Positions 13,467 to 13,862 of a stretch of 13,862 nt of DNA are shown piece by piece. The position numbers and the translations under genes are program-made. How positions within the stretch are numbered: position 1 is the stretch's first letter; every line of letters starts with the position of its first letter. The notes beneath the pieces were generated by a model. The model made no database searches. It had not been told where the DNA came from and worked only from the letters and a program-made list of their open reading frames with translations. This DNA comes from JAAEQD01 sp964521815 (GTDB taxonomy: Bacteria > Zixibacteria > MSB-5A5 > UBA10806 > 4484-95). Where the stretch lies: NCBI GenBank assembly GCA_964521815.1, contig CAZFSN010000073.1, positions 1 through 13,862 of the forward strand, read 5' to 3'.

Positions 13467-13491
13467 CGTCAGGAAAAGATTCCTTACGACG
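13467..13491. terminator. Possible hairpin between convergent genes
   Basis: AGGAA/TTCCT (13471-13475 with 13480-13484), extended across an internal loop by CGTC/GACG (13467-13470 with 13488-13491), forms a stem with an AAGA loop. It lies between the convergent Kelch and DUF4332 genes. There is no clear U-tract on either strand. A looser pairing, ACAGCCG (13386-13392) with CGGCTGT (13436-13442), also follows the Kelch stop. Confidence 0.3.
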
Positions 13492-13504
13492 TGAGGGGGA
13501 ATCC

Positions 13505-13862
13505 CTAATATTTTATAACCGGCTTCAATTTCCCGGCTTCATCGATTGTGTTCCGAATTTCTTTCGGCAGGGGAGCAATGCCTTTAAAACCGGATGACTT
13601 TATATATTGAGCAATATATTCTCTAAGCTTTTCAGGTTCCCATTTACTTAGCTTCTCAACAGAATCGATACCAGCATCGTAATACAACCGCGCCCTGACT
13701 GCTTTAACCGCCATGATTCTGGATAAGTCGGAAAGCCGGGTTAATTCCAGAAGGGCGTCTAAAGGAATTCTAGTTCGTTTAGCTAACGTTTTTCTATCAG
13801 CTGAAGTCTTGCAGGATTCGAGCATCTGGGTTGTGTACTTAATGCCTATTCCTTCTAAACGC
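13505..13862 (-). CDS. DUF4332-type helix-hairpin-helix protein, 5' end beyond the window
   Basis: The frame is open to the window edge: upstream of the ATG at 13825 it continues in frame as RLEGIGIKYTTQ, so that Met is probably internal. Visible are 118 residues to the TAG stop. The pattern LEGIGIKYTTQMLES, then TLAKRTRIPLDALLELTRLSDLSRIMAVKAVRARLYYDAGIDSVEKLSKW, matches DUF4332. That family has tandem helix-hairpin-helix units ('I.GIG..YA..L...GI...', 'DL.RI.GV....A.LL...G..T...L'). Here the second unit has IMAVKAV where the family usually has a glycine-rich GVG turn, which may weaken DNA binding. The C-terminal tail is FKGIAPLPKEIRNTIDEAGKL. Biochemical function of DUF4332 is not established; nucleic-acid or protein binding is inferred from the fold. 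It is convergent with the Kelch gene. Confidence 0.75.
   Translation of the reverse strand, partial: RLEGIGIKYTTQMLESCKTSADRKTLAKRTRIPLDALLELTRLSDLSRIMAVKAVRARLYYDAGIDSVEKLSKWEPEKLREYIAQYIKSSGFKGIAPLPKEIRNTIDEAGKLKPVIKY

Overview
The window looks like a scaffold (two 100-N gaps) from a bacterium of the FCB superphylum, possibly candidate division Zixibacteria. That placement is inference. It rests on three secreted beta-propeller proteins that share a C-terminal 'NYPNPFN' sorting-like domain, a BshB1-type deacetylase, moderate GC and loosely packed single genes. TGA serves as an ordinary stop (for example codon 525-527) and TGG is used for Trp, so the genetic code looks standard.

Region 1-663 holds two nearly identical tRNA-Ser(CGA) genes flanking a small GIY-YIG endonuclease gene. 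Both tRNAs carry an extra 29 or 38 nt between position 9 and the D-arm, able to fold as two additional hairpins. The first copy is interrupted by an assembly gap. Region 792-1952 is a thioredoxin-fold, probably lipid-anchored protein with a TPR-like C-terminal half. An in-frame TGA replaces the first Cys of its CxxC motif, and a SECIS-like hairpin follows directly, so it is best read as a selenoprotein. A conventional gene call would begin only at the internal ATG at 1020 and lose the active site.

Region 2305-4689 is a MaeB-type malic enzyme/phosphotransacetylase fusion with a good promoter and a downstream hairpin. Region 4652-5001 is a cluster of palindromic repeats ending in the terminator of the next, leftward gene. 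That gene (5031-7208) encodes a secreted protein with about 14 LVIVD-type repeats. An arylamine N-acetyltransferase (rightward) and a BshB1-type deacetylase (leftward) converge at about 8.5 kb. A 161-bp inverted-repeat element (9365-9525) follows, then a ferritin-like gene with a promoter and a possible Fur-family operator. Next come two rightward secreted propellers, HAF-repeat (cut by the second gap) and Kelch-repeat. The window ends in a leftward DUF4332 helix-hairpin-helix gene that runs off the edge.

The genes appear mostly monocistronic with their own promoters. Loose themes are thiol/redox and iron handling (selenoprotein, BshB1, ferritin) and cell-surface propellers. The strongest leads for new biology are the tRNA-Ser genes with supernumerary hairpins bracketing a nuclease, and the UxxC thioredoxin-like lipoprotein.
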